From Erysipelotrichaceae bacterium (GTDB lineage: Bacteria; Bacillota_I; Bacilli_A; Erysipelotrichales; Coprobacillaceae): DNA of 34,300 nucleotides. This document shows positions 17,152 through 25,582 of this stretch, in pieces (within the stretch, counting starts at the first letter, position 1; each line of letters starts with the position of its first letter). The notes beneath the pieces were generated by a model. It searched no databases and was not told the DNA's origin. It saw nothing but the letters and a program-made list of their open reading frames with translations. Location of the stretch: positions 1 through 34,300 of the forward strand of contig JAETPY010000024.1 in the NCBI GenBank assembly GCA_021770925.1, written 5' to 3'. A program made the translations under genes and the position numbers.

Positions 17152-18447
17152 ATGGGATTAATTAAAGCTATAGGTGGTGCTTTTGGTGGCACTTTAGCTG
17201 ATCAATGGAAGGAATTTTTTTATTGTGAGGCAATGGATAAAGATGTTTTAGTTACAAAGGGGAAAAAGAGGACATCTGAACGTTCATCTAACTATAAAGG
17301 TGATGATAATATTATTTCTAAAGGTAGTGTAATTGCTGTTGCAAATGGTCAATGTATGATTATTGTCCAACAAGGAAAAATCGTCGAAGTTTGTGCTGAA
17401 CCAGGTGAATTTATGTTTGATAGTTCTACTGAACCAAGCATTTTTACTGGAGGCTTAGGAGATAGTATTATTGAAACTTTTGGTACTATGGTTAGAAGAT
17501 TCACTTATGGTGGTGACAGCGCTAGAGATCAAAGAATTTACTATATTAATTTGAAAGAAATAATTGATAATAAGTATGGTACAGCAAATCCTGTTCCATT
17601 TAGAGTTGTTGATGATAATATTGGTTTAGATATTGATATTTCAATTCGCTGTCATGGAACATATTCATATAAAATAGTTGATCCATTACTTTTTTATGCT
17701 AATGTTTGTGGAAATGTTCATGATGAGTTTAATCGTGAAGAAATAGATAGTACTTTAAAAGGAGAACTGCTTACAGCGTTACAGCCAGCTTTTGCAAAAA
17801 TTTCACAATTGGGAATTCGTTATAGTACTCTTCCAGGTCATACTGTAGAAATAGTTGGTGCATTAAATGAAATTTTAAATGAAAAATGGTACCAGCTACG
17901 GGGAATTAAGATTGTTTCATTGGCAATTAATTCAGTAGTTGCCAATAAAGAAGATGAAGAATTAATCAAAAAAGCACAACGAACAGCAATTTTAAAAAAT
18001 CCATCCATGGCTGCTGCTACTCTTGTTGAAGCTCAAAGTGAAGCTTTAAAAAATGCGGCTAGTAATGAAGGTGGTGCAATGATTGGGTTTATGGGCATGA
18101 ATATGGCTCAAAATGCTGGCGGAGTAAATGCTCAAAATTTATATGAAATGTCACAAAATTCATCGAAACAAACTATGCCTGAAAAAGAAGAATGGATATG
18201 TTCATGTGGAACAAAAAATACTGGTAAGTTTTGTATAGAATGTGGTAAACCAAAGGTTAATGGCTGGGTATGTGTATGTGGTAATATTAATAAGGGAAAA
18301 TTTTGTAGTGAATGTGGAAGAGCGAAACCAGTAGATGAACCATTATATCGCTGTGATAAATGTGGCTGGGAACCAGAAGATCCACATCATCCACCTAAAT
18401 ATTGTCCTGAATGTGGTGATGTTTTTGACGATAATGACAAAAGATAG
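17152..18447 (+). CDS. SPFH-domain protein with C-terminal zinc ribbons (YdjI / 'virion core protein' family)
   Basis: 431 residues. The N-terminal two thirds match the COG4260 SPFH family, opening with MGLIKAIGGAFGGTLADQWKEF-type sequence. The C-terminal 100 residues carry successive short zinc-binding pairs (CSCGTKN...FCIECGK, CVCGN...FCSECGR, CDKCGW...YCPECGD), so about three zinc ribbons. In Bacillus subtilis YdjI works with YdjG and YdjH as a membrane scaffold linked to the PspA envelope-stress protein; the next two genes here resemble YdjG and YdjH. A GAAAGGAG site precedes ATG 17152. No transmembrane segment is evident. The family call is firm; the envelope-stress role is inferred from the Bacillus system. 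Confidence 0.87.
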   Translation: MGLIKAIGGAFGGTLADQWKEFFYCEAMDKDVLVTKGKKRTSERSSNYKGDDNIISKGSVIAVANGQCMIIVQQGKIVEVCAEPGEFMFDSSTEPSIFTGGLGDSIIETFGTMVRRFTYGGDSARDQRIYYINLKEIIDNKYGTANPVPFRVVDDNIGLDIDISIRCHGTYSYKIVDPLLFYANVCGNVHDEFNREEIDSTLKGELLTALQPAFAKISQLGIRYSTLPGHTVEIVGALNEILNEKWYQLRGIKIVSLAINSVVANKEDEELIKKAQRTAILKNPSMAAATLVEAQSEALKNAASNEGGAMIGFMGMNMAQNAGGVNAQNLYEMSQNSSKQTMPEKEEWICSCGTKNTGKFCIECGKPKVNGWVCVCGNINKGKFCSECGRAKPVDEPLYRCDKCGWEPEDPHHPPKYCPECGDVFDDNDKR

Positions 18448-18458
18448 AGAGGTTATTT

Positions 18459-19526
18459 ATGGAAACGATGACTGTTTATCGATGCCCTAGCTGTGGTGGG
18501 GAGATTAAATTTGATTGTGATGAGCAAAAATTGTCCTGCCCATATTGTGATACAGTTTTTGATATTGAGACACTGATAGAATATCAAAATCAATGCTGGG
18601 AGGTTAAAGATGATAAGATAGATTGGGAAGCTAAAAAGAGTCATGATATCTTTATTGATGATAGTTTAGTTATGTATTCTTGTAAAAACTGTGGTGGTGA
18701 AATTATTGGAAATAGTCAAACTATTGCAACGAATTGTCCATATTGCAATAGTCCAGTAGTTATGAATAAAAATATTAGTAATCAGTTAAAACCTGATTAT
18801 GTAATTCCTTTTAAGTTAGATAAAGAAGATGCTAAAGCAAAATTACAAGAATTTTTTAAAGATAAACCTTTTTTACCTAAATCATTTAAGGAAGACAGTT
18901 CATTGGATGAAATAAAAGGTATTTATGTTCCTTTTTGGATTTATAATTGTACTGCTGATGTAAAGCAGCAATATAAGGCAACTAAGGAAAACTATTATAG
19001 TGATGGTGATTATAACTATATTGAAACAAATTATTATTCATTAATTCGTGAAGGATCAATCGAGTTTAATAATGTTCCTGTAGATGGTTCGTTAAAAATT
19101 GACGATGAGTTTATGCAGTCAATTGAGCCGTTTGATTTTAATGAAGCAGTTGAATTTAATAGCGGTTATTTAGCTGGATATTATGCTGATAGATACGATG
19201 AAAATAGTAAGGTTAGTGAAAATAAAGCCAATACCCGGATTAGAAATAGCACTAATCAGGCATTTAAGGCTTGTGTTAGTGATTATAATCATAAAATATT
19301 AGAAAATTCAAGTATTGAGTTAAGGAATAAAAAAATAGATTATTACTTTTTACCTGTTTGGATTTTAAATCTATCTTGGAATAATAAAATCTATCCATTA
19401 ATGATGAATGGGCAAACTGGAAAATTGGTTGGTGACTTACCCGCAGATAAAAAAGAATTTTGGAAATCAGTTGCAAGAAATACAATTATTGCAGCTTTGA
19501 TAATTTTTATTTTTTATAGTAGGTAA
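18459..19526 (+). CDS. Zinc-ribbon protein with one C-terminal membrane helix (YdjG-like)
   Basis: 355 residues. Two N-terminal zinc ribbons are visible: CPSCGGEIKF...CPYCDTVF near residues 9-35 and CKNCGGEI...CPYCNSPV near 75-105. A long soluble middle region follows, and the protein ends in a hydrophobic stretch (NTIIAALIIFIFYSR) that probably anchors it. It starts 11 bases after the SPFH gene and ends 3 bases before the TPM gene, so translation is likely coupled. The size, zinc ribbons, tail anchor and neighbours match YdjG of the Bacillus YdjGHI set. It is sometimes described as PriA- or TFIIB-like because of the ribbons, but no helicase domain is present. Confidence 0.8.
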   Translation: METMTVYRCPSCGGEIKFDCDEQKLSCPYCDTVFDIETLIEYQNQCWEVKDDKIDWEAKKSHDIFIDDSLVMYSCKNCGGEIIGNSQTIATNCPYCNSPVVMNKNISNQLKPDYVIPFKLDKEDAKAKLQEFFKDKPFLPKSFKEDSSLDEIKGIYVPFWIYNCTADVKQQYKATKENYYSDGDYNYIETNYYSLIREGSIEFNNVPVDGSLKIDDEFMQSIEPFDFNEAVEFNSGYLAGYYADRYDENSKVSENKANTRIRNSTNQAFKACVSDYNHKILENSSIELRNKKIDYYFLPVWILNLSWNNKIYPLMMNGQTGKLVGDLPADKKEFWKSVARNTIIAALIIFIFYSR

Positions 19527-19529
19527 AAA

Positions 19530-20813
19530 ATGAAGAAACTAAGAACGATTTTATTAATATTATCAGTCATTTGTTTACCAATTATTCCTGTACAGGCTCA
19601 AGATAATTATGTTTATGATAATGGAAATTATTTTTCAAGTACTGTTAAAGATGCTTTAGAAAACTTAACGAATATTTTTCATGAAAGATATAATCTTAAT
19701 ATATCAATAGTCTCTGTTTCTAATTCTAACTCAGATGGTGAATTTGATTTAGCTGGATATGCAAATCAGCACTATCAAGCACATTATGGCAGTAGTGATG
19801 GTGTAGTTTTTGCCTTTAATCAGTTTAGGGGCTATTATATTAATGTTTATGGAAATGCTGGTCAGTATTTTGACATAACACAAGACTTTGATTCACTATT
19901 TAAATATGGCAGTCATACAAAAAAAGCTTATGGAATTCAACAATTATTATATCAAATGCGTCTCAAAATTGAGGGTCACGAATCTTCTAGAAATGTTGTT
20001 GATATGGCTAATCTTTTAACAGACGATGAGGTTAGTAATCTTGTTCAAAAAATTAGTAATACAATTACGGCTTATAATTTTGATGCTGCAATAATAACTA
20101 CGTATATAAATGATGCTTATACAATTGAACATTTTGCTGATGATTATTATGATAATAATGATTATGGAGTCGGTGAAAATAAAGATGGTTTACTTTTAGT
20201 TTTAGATATGAGTAATCGTGAATGGTATATATCAACATGTGGAAAAGCAATAGATATATTTACTGATCAAAATATTGAATACTTAGGTGAAGTAATGTTA
20301 TCAGATTTAAAGGATGGTAATTATTTTAATAGTTTCAATACTTTTATTGATCATGTTAATGAATTTGCTGAAAATTATAAACCTGTGAAAAATACACATG
20401 ATTCTAATAATGAAAATATATCAGTGATAAAAGAAAGTGAAGATTCTAAAAATAACAAAAAAAACCATGATGATAATAAAGGGTCAAGTACTGGTGGAGA
20501 ATTGCTGGTATCATTATTTTTAGGATTCTTAATTGCTTATGGAATAGGTAAGTTTAAATTAAGAAAACTTAAAACGAAGCGAAAAGTTTATGATGCTAAC
20601 AATTATATCAAAGAAGATAGTTTTATTTTAACAAAATCAAATGATTTATTCTTATTTTCAAATGTTAAAAAAAGTCGCAGATCAAAATCTGAATCTGAAT
20701 CAGATCAACAGCACCATAAATCGAAATCTGAATCGCCTAAAAAGCCAAGTAGTTCAACTATTCATTATAGTTCGTCTAATCGCCGTCATGGTGGTGGGGG
20801 CGGAAAATTTTAA
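19530..20813 (+). CDS. TPM-domain membrane protein with Gly-rich tail (YdjH-like)
   Basis: 427 residues. A signal peptide (MKKLRTILLILSVICLPIIPVQA) is followed by two TPM-like domains in tandem: about residues 27-115 (DNGNYFSSTVKDALENL, SDGVVFAFNQF) and about 150-285 (LTDDEVSNLVQKI, NKDGLLLVLDMSNREWYIS). A membrane helix follows (LLVSLFLGFLIAYGIGKF), then a Ser- and charge-rich cytoplasmic tail ending in RHGGGGGKF. The order outside-membrane-tail matches YdjH. It is last in the HAD-SPFH-zinc ribbon-TPM operon, and a strong terminator follows. Function is inferred from the Bacillus homologue; TPM domains also occur in phosphatases and photosystem repair proteins, so enzymatic activity is possible but unproven. 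Confidence 0.85.
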   Translation: MKKLRTILLILSVICLPIIPVQAQDNYVYDNGNYFSSTVKDALENLTNIFHERYNLNISIVSVSNSNSDGEFDLAGYANQHYQAHYGSSDGVVFAFNQFRGYYINVYGNAGQYFDITQDFDSLFKYGSHTKKAYGIQQLLYQMRLKIEGHESSRNVVDMANLLTDDEVSNLVQKISNTITAYNFDAAIITTYINDAYTIEHFADDYYDNNDYGVGENKDGLLLVLDMSNREWYISTCGKAIDIFTDQNIEYLGEVMLSDLKDGNYFNSFNTFIDHVNEFAENYKPVKNTHDSNNENISVIKESEDSKNNKKNHDDNKGSSTGGELLVSLFLGFLIAYGIGKFKLRKLKTKRKVYDANNYIKEDSFILTKSNDLFLFSNVKKSRRSKSESESDQQHHKSKSESPKKPSSSTIHYSSSNRRHGGGGGKF

Positions 20814-20821
20814 TCTTAATA

Positions 20822-20854
20822 AAAATGTTAAACTAAAAAAGTTTAACGTTTTTT
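20822..20854 (+). terminator. Terminator after the TPM gene
   Basis: Stem of about 13 bp with one G-T pair (20822-20834 with 20840-20852), core GTTAAACT/AGTTTAAC, A-rich loop and a T run. Confidence 0.88.
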
Positions 20855-21006
20855 ATTATTGATTAGGATCTTCTTTATGGCAGTAGATTTAAAATAATAG
20901 AAAGGCGTCTTTCTTTTTATCTAAAGTAATAGTAATATTGCAAATCAAAAAGTTGTAGCTTATAATTGTAATTGTATCTTGTATAAAAATAGAAGGTGAT
21001 AAATTA

Positions 21007-21777
21007 ATGAAAATATATGGAATTTATTTTAGTCCTACAGGTGGGACTAAAAAAATCTTAGATATTTTAATGAAAGAATGGAAGATTGAAAAAGAATTTA
21101 TTGATTTAACAGTTCCTAATTTTAAGCAGAAAATCACGTTAAATCATGATGATATTTGTATGATTGCAGTTCCTTCATATGGAGGTCGGGTACCTAAGAT
21201 CGTATTAAAAAGATTGGAAAATATAAAAGGAGTTTATACAAGAACAGTTTTAATTACTGTTTATGGAAATCGTGCTTATGATGATACTTTATTAGAGTTA
21301 AAAAATGTAATGAAAGATAATGGGTTTAATCCTATAGCTGCAATAAGTGCAGTAGCCAGACATTCTATTATGAATCAATTTGCCAGTGACAGGCCAAATA
21401 ATCTTGACGAAATGGAATTACAGGTTTTTAGTAAAGAGATTGTGAATTTGGTAGACATGAAAGAAAAATTTTATGATTTAAAGGTGCCTGGGAATTATCC
21501 TTATCGTAAGTACAATGGCGTACCTCTTAAACCTAAGGGAAACAGATTATGTAATAGTTGTGGAATATGTGCAAAATCCTGTCCACTTCAGGCAATACCA
21601 TTAGATGATCCTAAACAGGTTGATAGAAGTAAGTGTATTTCATGTATGCGTTGTGTAAATGTTTGTCCTAATCAGGCGCGACAAGTTAATCCAATAATTT
21701 TAAAATTAGCTGGTAAACTGATGGAAAAAAATTGTGTTTTAAGAAAAGAAAATCAATTATTTTTTGAAATAGAGTAG
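21007..21777 (+). CDS. EFR1-family flavodoxin-ferredoxin fusion protein
   Basis: 256 residues. The N-terminal flavodoxin-like domain has an FMN phosphate loop (YFSPTGGTKKI, about residues 7-17). Two 4Fe-4S motifs lie in the C-terminal third: CNSCGICAKSCPLQA and CISCMRCVNVCPNQA. It is a predicted cytoplasmic electron carrier; partner proteins are unknown. GAAGGTGAT precedes ATG 21007. It ends 10 bases before the glycerate kinase gene and is likely cotranscribed with it. A second member of the family is at 26436-27191. The family is clear and the physiological role open. Confidence 0.88.
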   Translation: MKIYGIYFSPTGGTKKILDILMKEWKIEKEFIDLTVPNFKQKITLNHDDICMIAVPSYGGRVPKIVLKRLENIKGVYTRTVLITVYGNRAYDDTLLELKNVMKDNGFNPIAAISAVARHSIMNQFASDRPNNLDEMELQVFSKEIVNLVDMKEKFYDLKVPGNYPYRKYNGVPLKPKGNRLCNSCGICAKSCPLQAIPLDDPKQVDRSKCISCMRCVNVCPNQARQVNPIILKLAGKLMEKNCVLRKENQLFFEIE

Positions 21778-21787
21778 GGGTTTATGG

Positions 21788-22930
21788 ATGAAAATAGTAG
21801 TTGCAGTTGATTCGTTTAAAGGAAGTTTAAGTTCACTAGAAGCTGGCAGAATAATTGAAATTGGAATTAAACGTGTTTATCCACAAAGCAAAGTCATAGT
21901 AAAACCATTAGCAGATGGCGGTGAGGGAACTGTCGAGGCCTTAGTAGAAGGAATGAATGGTAGAATTCGCAGTCTTAAAGTGACTGGGCCTCTTGGTAAG
22001 CTGATAAAATGTTCATATGGAATCATTGATGCTAAAAATATAGCAATCATTGAAATGGCTAAGATAGCAGGATTAACCTTAGTCTGTCAAGAAGAAAGAA
22101 ATCCTTTGAATACTACTACATATGGAGTGGGACAGGTAATCATGGATGCAATTGATCAGGGATGTCGACGATTTATTATTGGTATAGGCGGCAGTGCTAC
22201 TAATGATGGTGGTATTGGAATGTTGCAGGCTCTTGGCTTTAAAATGCTGGACCAAGATAATAAGCAGGTTGAATTTGGAGCTAAAGGATTAAAGCAGTTA
22301 AAGAAAATTGATAATAGCGGAGTTTTACCAATTATCAAAAAATGTGAATTTATGGTTGCTTGTGATGTAATTAATCCTTTATGTGGACCATTGGGGGCTA
22401 GTGTTGTGTATGGTCCGCAAAAAGGGGCTAATCAGTATTTAATTGAACAGATGGATATATGGTTAAATAATTATGCTCTATTATCAAAACAAAAATTTAT
22501 GAATGCTGATGCTTGTTATCCAGGAAGCGGAGCTGCTGGGGGATTGGGGTTTGCATTTTTAACTTATTTAGGTGCCAAATTAAAATCGGGAATTGATTTG
22601 ATTTTACAGGAAATAAAAATAGAGGAGGAAATCAAAGATGCCAATCTTGTAATTACTGGTGAGGGACAGCTTGATTTTCAAACTGCGATGGGGAAGGCCC
22701 CCATCGGAGTAGCCAAATTAGCAAAAAAATATCAATTACCAGTTATTGCGTTTAGTGGTTCAATTGTAAATGGAGCTAATAAATGTAATGATATGGGAAT
22801 CGATGCCTATTTTTCGATTCTAAGAAATGTTGTAACACTTCAAGAAGCAATGGATAAACAAGTGGCAAAAGAAAATATGATTGATACTGTTGAACAGGTT
22901 TTTAGGTTATGGCAGGTATGTAAATTATGA
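21788..22930 (+). CDS. Glycerate kinase (GarK/GlxK family)
   Basis: Phosphorylates D-glycerate with ATP (2-phosphoglycerate is the usual product of this family), feeding glycolysis. The 380-residue length is normal. Visible family signatures include VAVDSFKGSLSS at the N terminus, KPLADGGEGTVEAL, GIGGSATNDGGIGMLQALGF (about residues 132-151) and ITGEGQLDFQTAMGKAP near residues 290-306. GGGGTTT precedes the ATG at suitable spacing. Its stop codon overlaps the ATG of the next gene (ATGA), showing translational coupling. No glycerate-forming gene is in the window, so the pathway context is not visible. Confidence 0.94.
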   Translation: MKIVVAVDSFKGSLSSLEAGRIIEIGIKRVYPQSKVIVKPLADGGEGTVEALVEGMNGRIRSLKVTGPLGKLIKCSYGIIDAKNIAIIEMAKIAGLTLVCQEERNPLNTTTYGVGQVIMDAIDQGCRRFIIGIGGSATNDGGIGMLQALGFKMLDQDNKQVEFGAKGLKQLKKIDNSGVLPIIKKCEFMVACDVINPLCGPLGASVVYGPQKGANQYLIEQMDIWLNNYALLSKQKFMNADACYPGSGAAGGLGFAFLTYLGAKLKSGIDLILQEIKIEEEIKDANLVITGEGQLDFQTAMGKAPIGVAKLAKKYQLPVIAFSGSIVNGANKCNDMGIDAYFSILRNVVTLQEAMDKQVAKENMIDTVEQVFRLWQVCKL

Positions 22931-23463
22931 AAAAAGTAATTTTATATATTGCAATGAGTTTAGATGGTTATATTGCTGATAGAAATAAAGGTGTTAGCTG
23001 GTTATGTGGTGATGGTTCTAATGATCAAGAAGAAGGCAGTTATAATGAGTTTATTAAAACAATTGATACTGTTATTATGGGTCATACAACATATCAACAA
23101 ATAACTGATGAACTTTCAAGCGAAAATTGGCCATATCAAGGATTAACTACATATGTTATAAAGCACCATCAATGTGCAAATAAAGATGAGATTGTTTTTA
23201 CAAGTGAGAAGTTAAATAATTTGATTATTAAATTAAAAAAGACTAGTGATAAAAAGAATATATGGATATGTGGAGGAGCAGATATTGTAAATCAATTAAT
23301 TGAATTTGATTTAATTGACGAATATTATATAACTTTAATTCCTGTTATTTTAGGTAAAGGAATCAGGTTATTTAATAATGAGCATAACGAGATAAAATTA
23401 AGCTTAATTGAAAAACATAGTTATAATGGGATGGTAGAGATTCGTTATCGAAAAAGAAAATGA
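22927..23463 (+). CDS. RibD C-terminal/dihydrofolate reductase-like protein
   Basis: 178-residue predicted NADPH-dependent reductase of the RibD-C/DHFR superfamily. It opens with ILYIAMSLDGYIAD, has VIMGHTTYQQI and GLTTYVI in the middle, then IWICGGADIVNQLIEFDLIDEYYITLIPVILGKGIRLF, the usual pattern of YwjB/YyaP-type proteins. The substrate is unknown; members are rarely true dihydrofolate reductases. It overlaps the glycerate kinase gene by ATGA and its own stop overlaps the ATG of a tiny membrane ORF in the same way. Confidence 0.88.
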   Translation: MKKVILYIAMSLDGYIADRNKGVSWLCGDGSNDQEEGSYNEFIKTIDTVIMGHTTYQQITDELSSENWPYQGLTTYVIKHHQCANKDEIVFTSEKLNNLIIKLKKTSDKKNIWICGGADIVNQLIEFDLIDEYYITLIPVILGKGIRLFNNEHNEIKLSLIEKHSYNGMVEIRYRKRK

Positions 23464-23558
23464 CTTGTACGAATAAGCCTACAAGATATTATTGGATTTT
23501 AGATTTAATTTTGGCATTAATTATGATCACTATTTTTTTGTATTTAGTCTTATTCTAA
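23460..23558 (+). CDS. Small membrane peptide, 32 residues
   Basis: ATG 23460 overlaps the TGA stop of the RibD-like gene (ATGA), which suggests coupled translation. The peptide is MTCTNKPTRYY followed by one continuous hydrophobic stretch of about 20 residues (WILDLILALIMITIFLYLVLF), i.e. a single membrane helix with a basic N terminus. I do not recognise it. The composition is unlikely for random AT-rich DNA only in part, because T-rich DNA readily encodes Leu, Ile and Phe. No independent ribosome-binding site is visible. Confidence 0.45.
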   Translation: MTCTNKPTRYYWILDLILALIMITIFLYLVLF

Positions 23559-23741
23559 TCTACTATTCCTGATTGTAATAATGGCAGGAGAGGGGCTGTT
23601 GGAAAAATAAAAGAGAATAATAGTTTGTTTAGATTAAGTTTTATTGAATGTTTTTAAATTAAATATTGAAACTAGTAAAAGTAATTAAGAAAAGTATATT
23701 TATTAGTAAAAAAGTTATTAATAAATTTGTGGGAGATGCAT

Positions 23742-24368
23742 ATGAAATTTAAAGTTATTGATAAAGAAAATTGGGAAAGAAAAGAATACTTTGATTATTA
23801 TTATTCAAATGTTCCTTGTACTTATACTATGACAGTAAAGTTGAATATTACGAAGATAAGAGAAGCAGAACAAAAGTTATATCCAACATTATTACATAGT
23901 ATTACTAAAATAGTTAATAAGCATGATGAATTTAAAACGTCATTTAACTCAAATAATCAGTTAGGAGTTTTTGATTACATGTTTCCTCATTATACAATAT
24001 TTCATAAAGATAGTGAGACATTTTCTAATATTTGGACGGAATATACCGAAGATTATGATGTTTTTTATGAGTTGTATAAAAGAGACATGAGAGCTTTTGG
24101 AACGATAAAAAAAAGAGAAGCTAAACCAGATTTACCAGCTAATTGTTTTAATATTTTAGCGATACCGTGGATTGTTTTTGAAAGTTTTAATTTAAATCTA
24201 CAAAACAATCGTGATAATTTATTACCTGTTTTTATAATGGGAAAATACTACGAGGAAGATGGCAATCTTATTTTACCACTATCTATTCAGGTACATCATG
24301 GATTATGTGATGGATTCCATTTATGTCGTTTTGTAAATGAATTACAATATATAATAAATCGTTTATAA
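23742..24368 (+). CDS. Chloramphenicol acetyltransferase-like protein (CatA superfamily)
   Basis: 208 residues from ATG 23742, chosen over ATG 23727 because GGGAG (23731-23735) is 6 bases upstream and CAT proteins begin MKF-xVID-x-x-x-W. The active-site motif HHGLCDGFH is intact near the C terminus, and the family segments AIPWIVFESFNLN and FIMGKYYEEDGNLILPLSIQV are present. The fold predicts acetyl transfer from acetyl-CoA to a small hydroxyl-bearing acceptor by a trimeric enzyme. Divergent chromosomal copies are frequent in Firmicutes, so resistance to chloramphenicol is possible but not shown. It is preceded by 183 bases with no other gene. Confidence 0.87.
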   Translation: MKFKVIDKENWERKEYFDYYYSNVPCTYTMTVKLNITKIREAEQKLYPTLLHSITKIVNKHDEFKTSFNSNNQLGVFDYMFPHYTIFHKDSETFSNIWTEYTEDYDVFYELYKRDMRAFGTIKKREAKPDLPANCFNILAIPWIVFESFNLNLQNNRDNLLPVFIMGKYYEEDGNLILPLSIQVHHGLCDGFHLCRFVNELQYIINRL

Positions 24369-24377
24369 AAATATCGC

Positions 24378-24408
24378 TTGACATAAAGTTTACTTTAACA
24401 TGTAGAAT
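24378..24408 (+). promoter_or_regulatory. MerR-type promoter with 19-bp spacer and dyad operator
   Basis: Perfect -35 TTGACA (24378-24383) and -10 TAGAAT (24403-24408) separated by 19 bp, longer than the normal 17. The spacer contains a dyad, TAAAGT-TT-ACTTTA-like, between the two elements. A long spacer with a central inverted repeat is the hallmark of promoters that a MerR-family activator untwists. The regulator gene is not in this window. Confidence 0.72.
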
Positions 24409-24425
24409 AAAGTCGAGGTGATAAG

Positions 24426-25574
24426 ATGAAATATCGTATACTAGGAAGAACAGGGATAAAAGTTAGCGAGATAGCTCTTGGCTGTGAAGGGTTTATGAAG
24501 AAAAGTGACGATGAGGTAAAAAGATTTGTTGATGAAGCTCATGAAGAAGGAATCAATTTTATTGATTTTTATTCATCTAACCCTAATGTACGCAGTGCTT
24601 TTGGTAATGCAATCAAAGGTAAACGCGATCAGTGGGTAATTGAGGGACATATTTGTTCAGTTTGGAAAAATGATCAATATTTAAGAACACGTAAAATTAA
24701 TGAGGTAAAAGAAGGATTTAATGATCTTTTAACAAGATTACAGACTGATTATATTGATATTGGAATGATTCATTATATTGACGCTCAAAGCGATTTTGAT
24801 GAGGTGTTTAATGGCGAGGTTATTGAATATGCACTGACTCTAAAAAAACAAGGAGTTATAAAACATTTAGGGATAAGTTCACATAATCCTAAAATTGCTA
24901 TTCAGGCTGTTAAGACAGGATTAATTGATGTAATTTTATTTTCTATTAATCCTTGTTACGATATGCTGCCTCCAAGTGAAGATGTTGATGATTTGTGGAA
25001 TGATGAAAATTATGAACAGCCTTTAATTAATATAGATCCAATTCGTCAGGAATTATATGAGTTATGTCAAAGTCAGGAAGTTGCTATTACAGTGATGAAG
25101 GCTTTTGGCGGTGGTGATTTATTAGATGAAAAGTTGTCGCCGTTTAAAGTGAAAATGACACCAGTTCAGTGTCTTCATTATTGCTTAACACGGCCTGGTG
25201 TTGTTTCAGTTATGGCAGGAAGCCACACGATTGAAGAAATGAAGGAAGCTGTTAAATATACTAATGCTTCTTTAAAAGAAAAAGATTTTGCTAATGTACT
25301 AGCTAATATTGAAAAGCATTCTTTCGTTGGAAATTGTGTTTATTGTGGACATTGTGCACCATGTGTAAAAGGAATTTCAATAGCAGATATTAATAAATTT
25401 ACTGACTTGTGTATTGCACAAGGTGAGGTTGTAGAAACAGTAAGGGAGCATTATGCTTCATTGAAACATCATGCTGGTGAGTGCATTGCTTGTGGCAGCT
25501 GTATGAAAAATTGTCCTTTTGGAGTTGATATTATTGCAAAAATGAAAAAAGCAGTGGAAATATTTGGTTATTAG
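24426..25574 (+). CDS. Aldo/keto reductase with C-terminal ferredoxin domain
   Basis: 382 residues. The N-terminal TIM-barrel AKR domain opens with MKYRILGRTGIKVSEIALGCEG. The C terminus has two cysteine clusters: CVYCGHCAPC (about residue 300) and CIACGSCMKNCPFG (about residue 357), so 4Fe-4S binding is expected. The active site is unusual: Asp47 (NFIDFY) and a His in MIHYID are kept. The Tyr position (52) is Asn and the Lys position near residue 75, usually in ATK, reads EGH. It may therefore not be a classic NADPH carbonyl reductase. A GAGGTG site precedes ATG 24426. It is followed after 8 bases by an esterase gene, so the two probably form an operon under a MerR-type promoter. Confidence 0.9.
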   Translation: MKYRILGRTGIKVSEIALGCEGFMKKSDDEVKRFVDEAHEEGINFIDFYSSNPNVRSAFGNAIKGKRDQWVIEGHICSVWKNDQYLRTRKINEVKEGFNDLLTRLQTDYIDIGMIHYIDAQSDFDEVFNGEVIEYALTLKKQGVIKHLGISSHNPKIAIQAVKTGLIDVILFSINPCYDMLPPSEDVDDLWNDENYEQPLINIDPIRQELYELCQSQEVAITVMKAFGGGDLLDEKLSPFKVKMTPVQCLHYCLTRPGVVSVMAGSHTIEEMKEAVKYTNASLKEKDFANVLANIEKHSFVGNCVYCGHCAPCVKGISIADINKFTDLCIAQGEVVETVREHYASLKHHAGECIACGSCMKNCPFGVDIIAKMKKAVEIFGY

Positions 25575-25582
25575 GAGAGAAT

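Noticed and set aside
23559-23741. Further gene or attenuator before the CAT-like gene
   Set aside because: Only short weak stems and no ORF with a ribosome-binding site.
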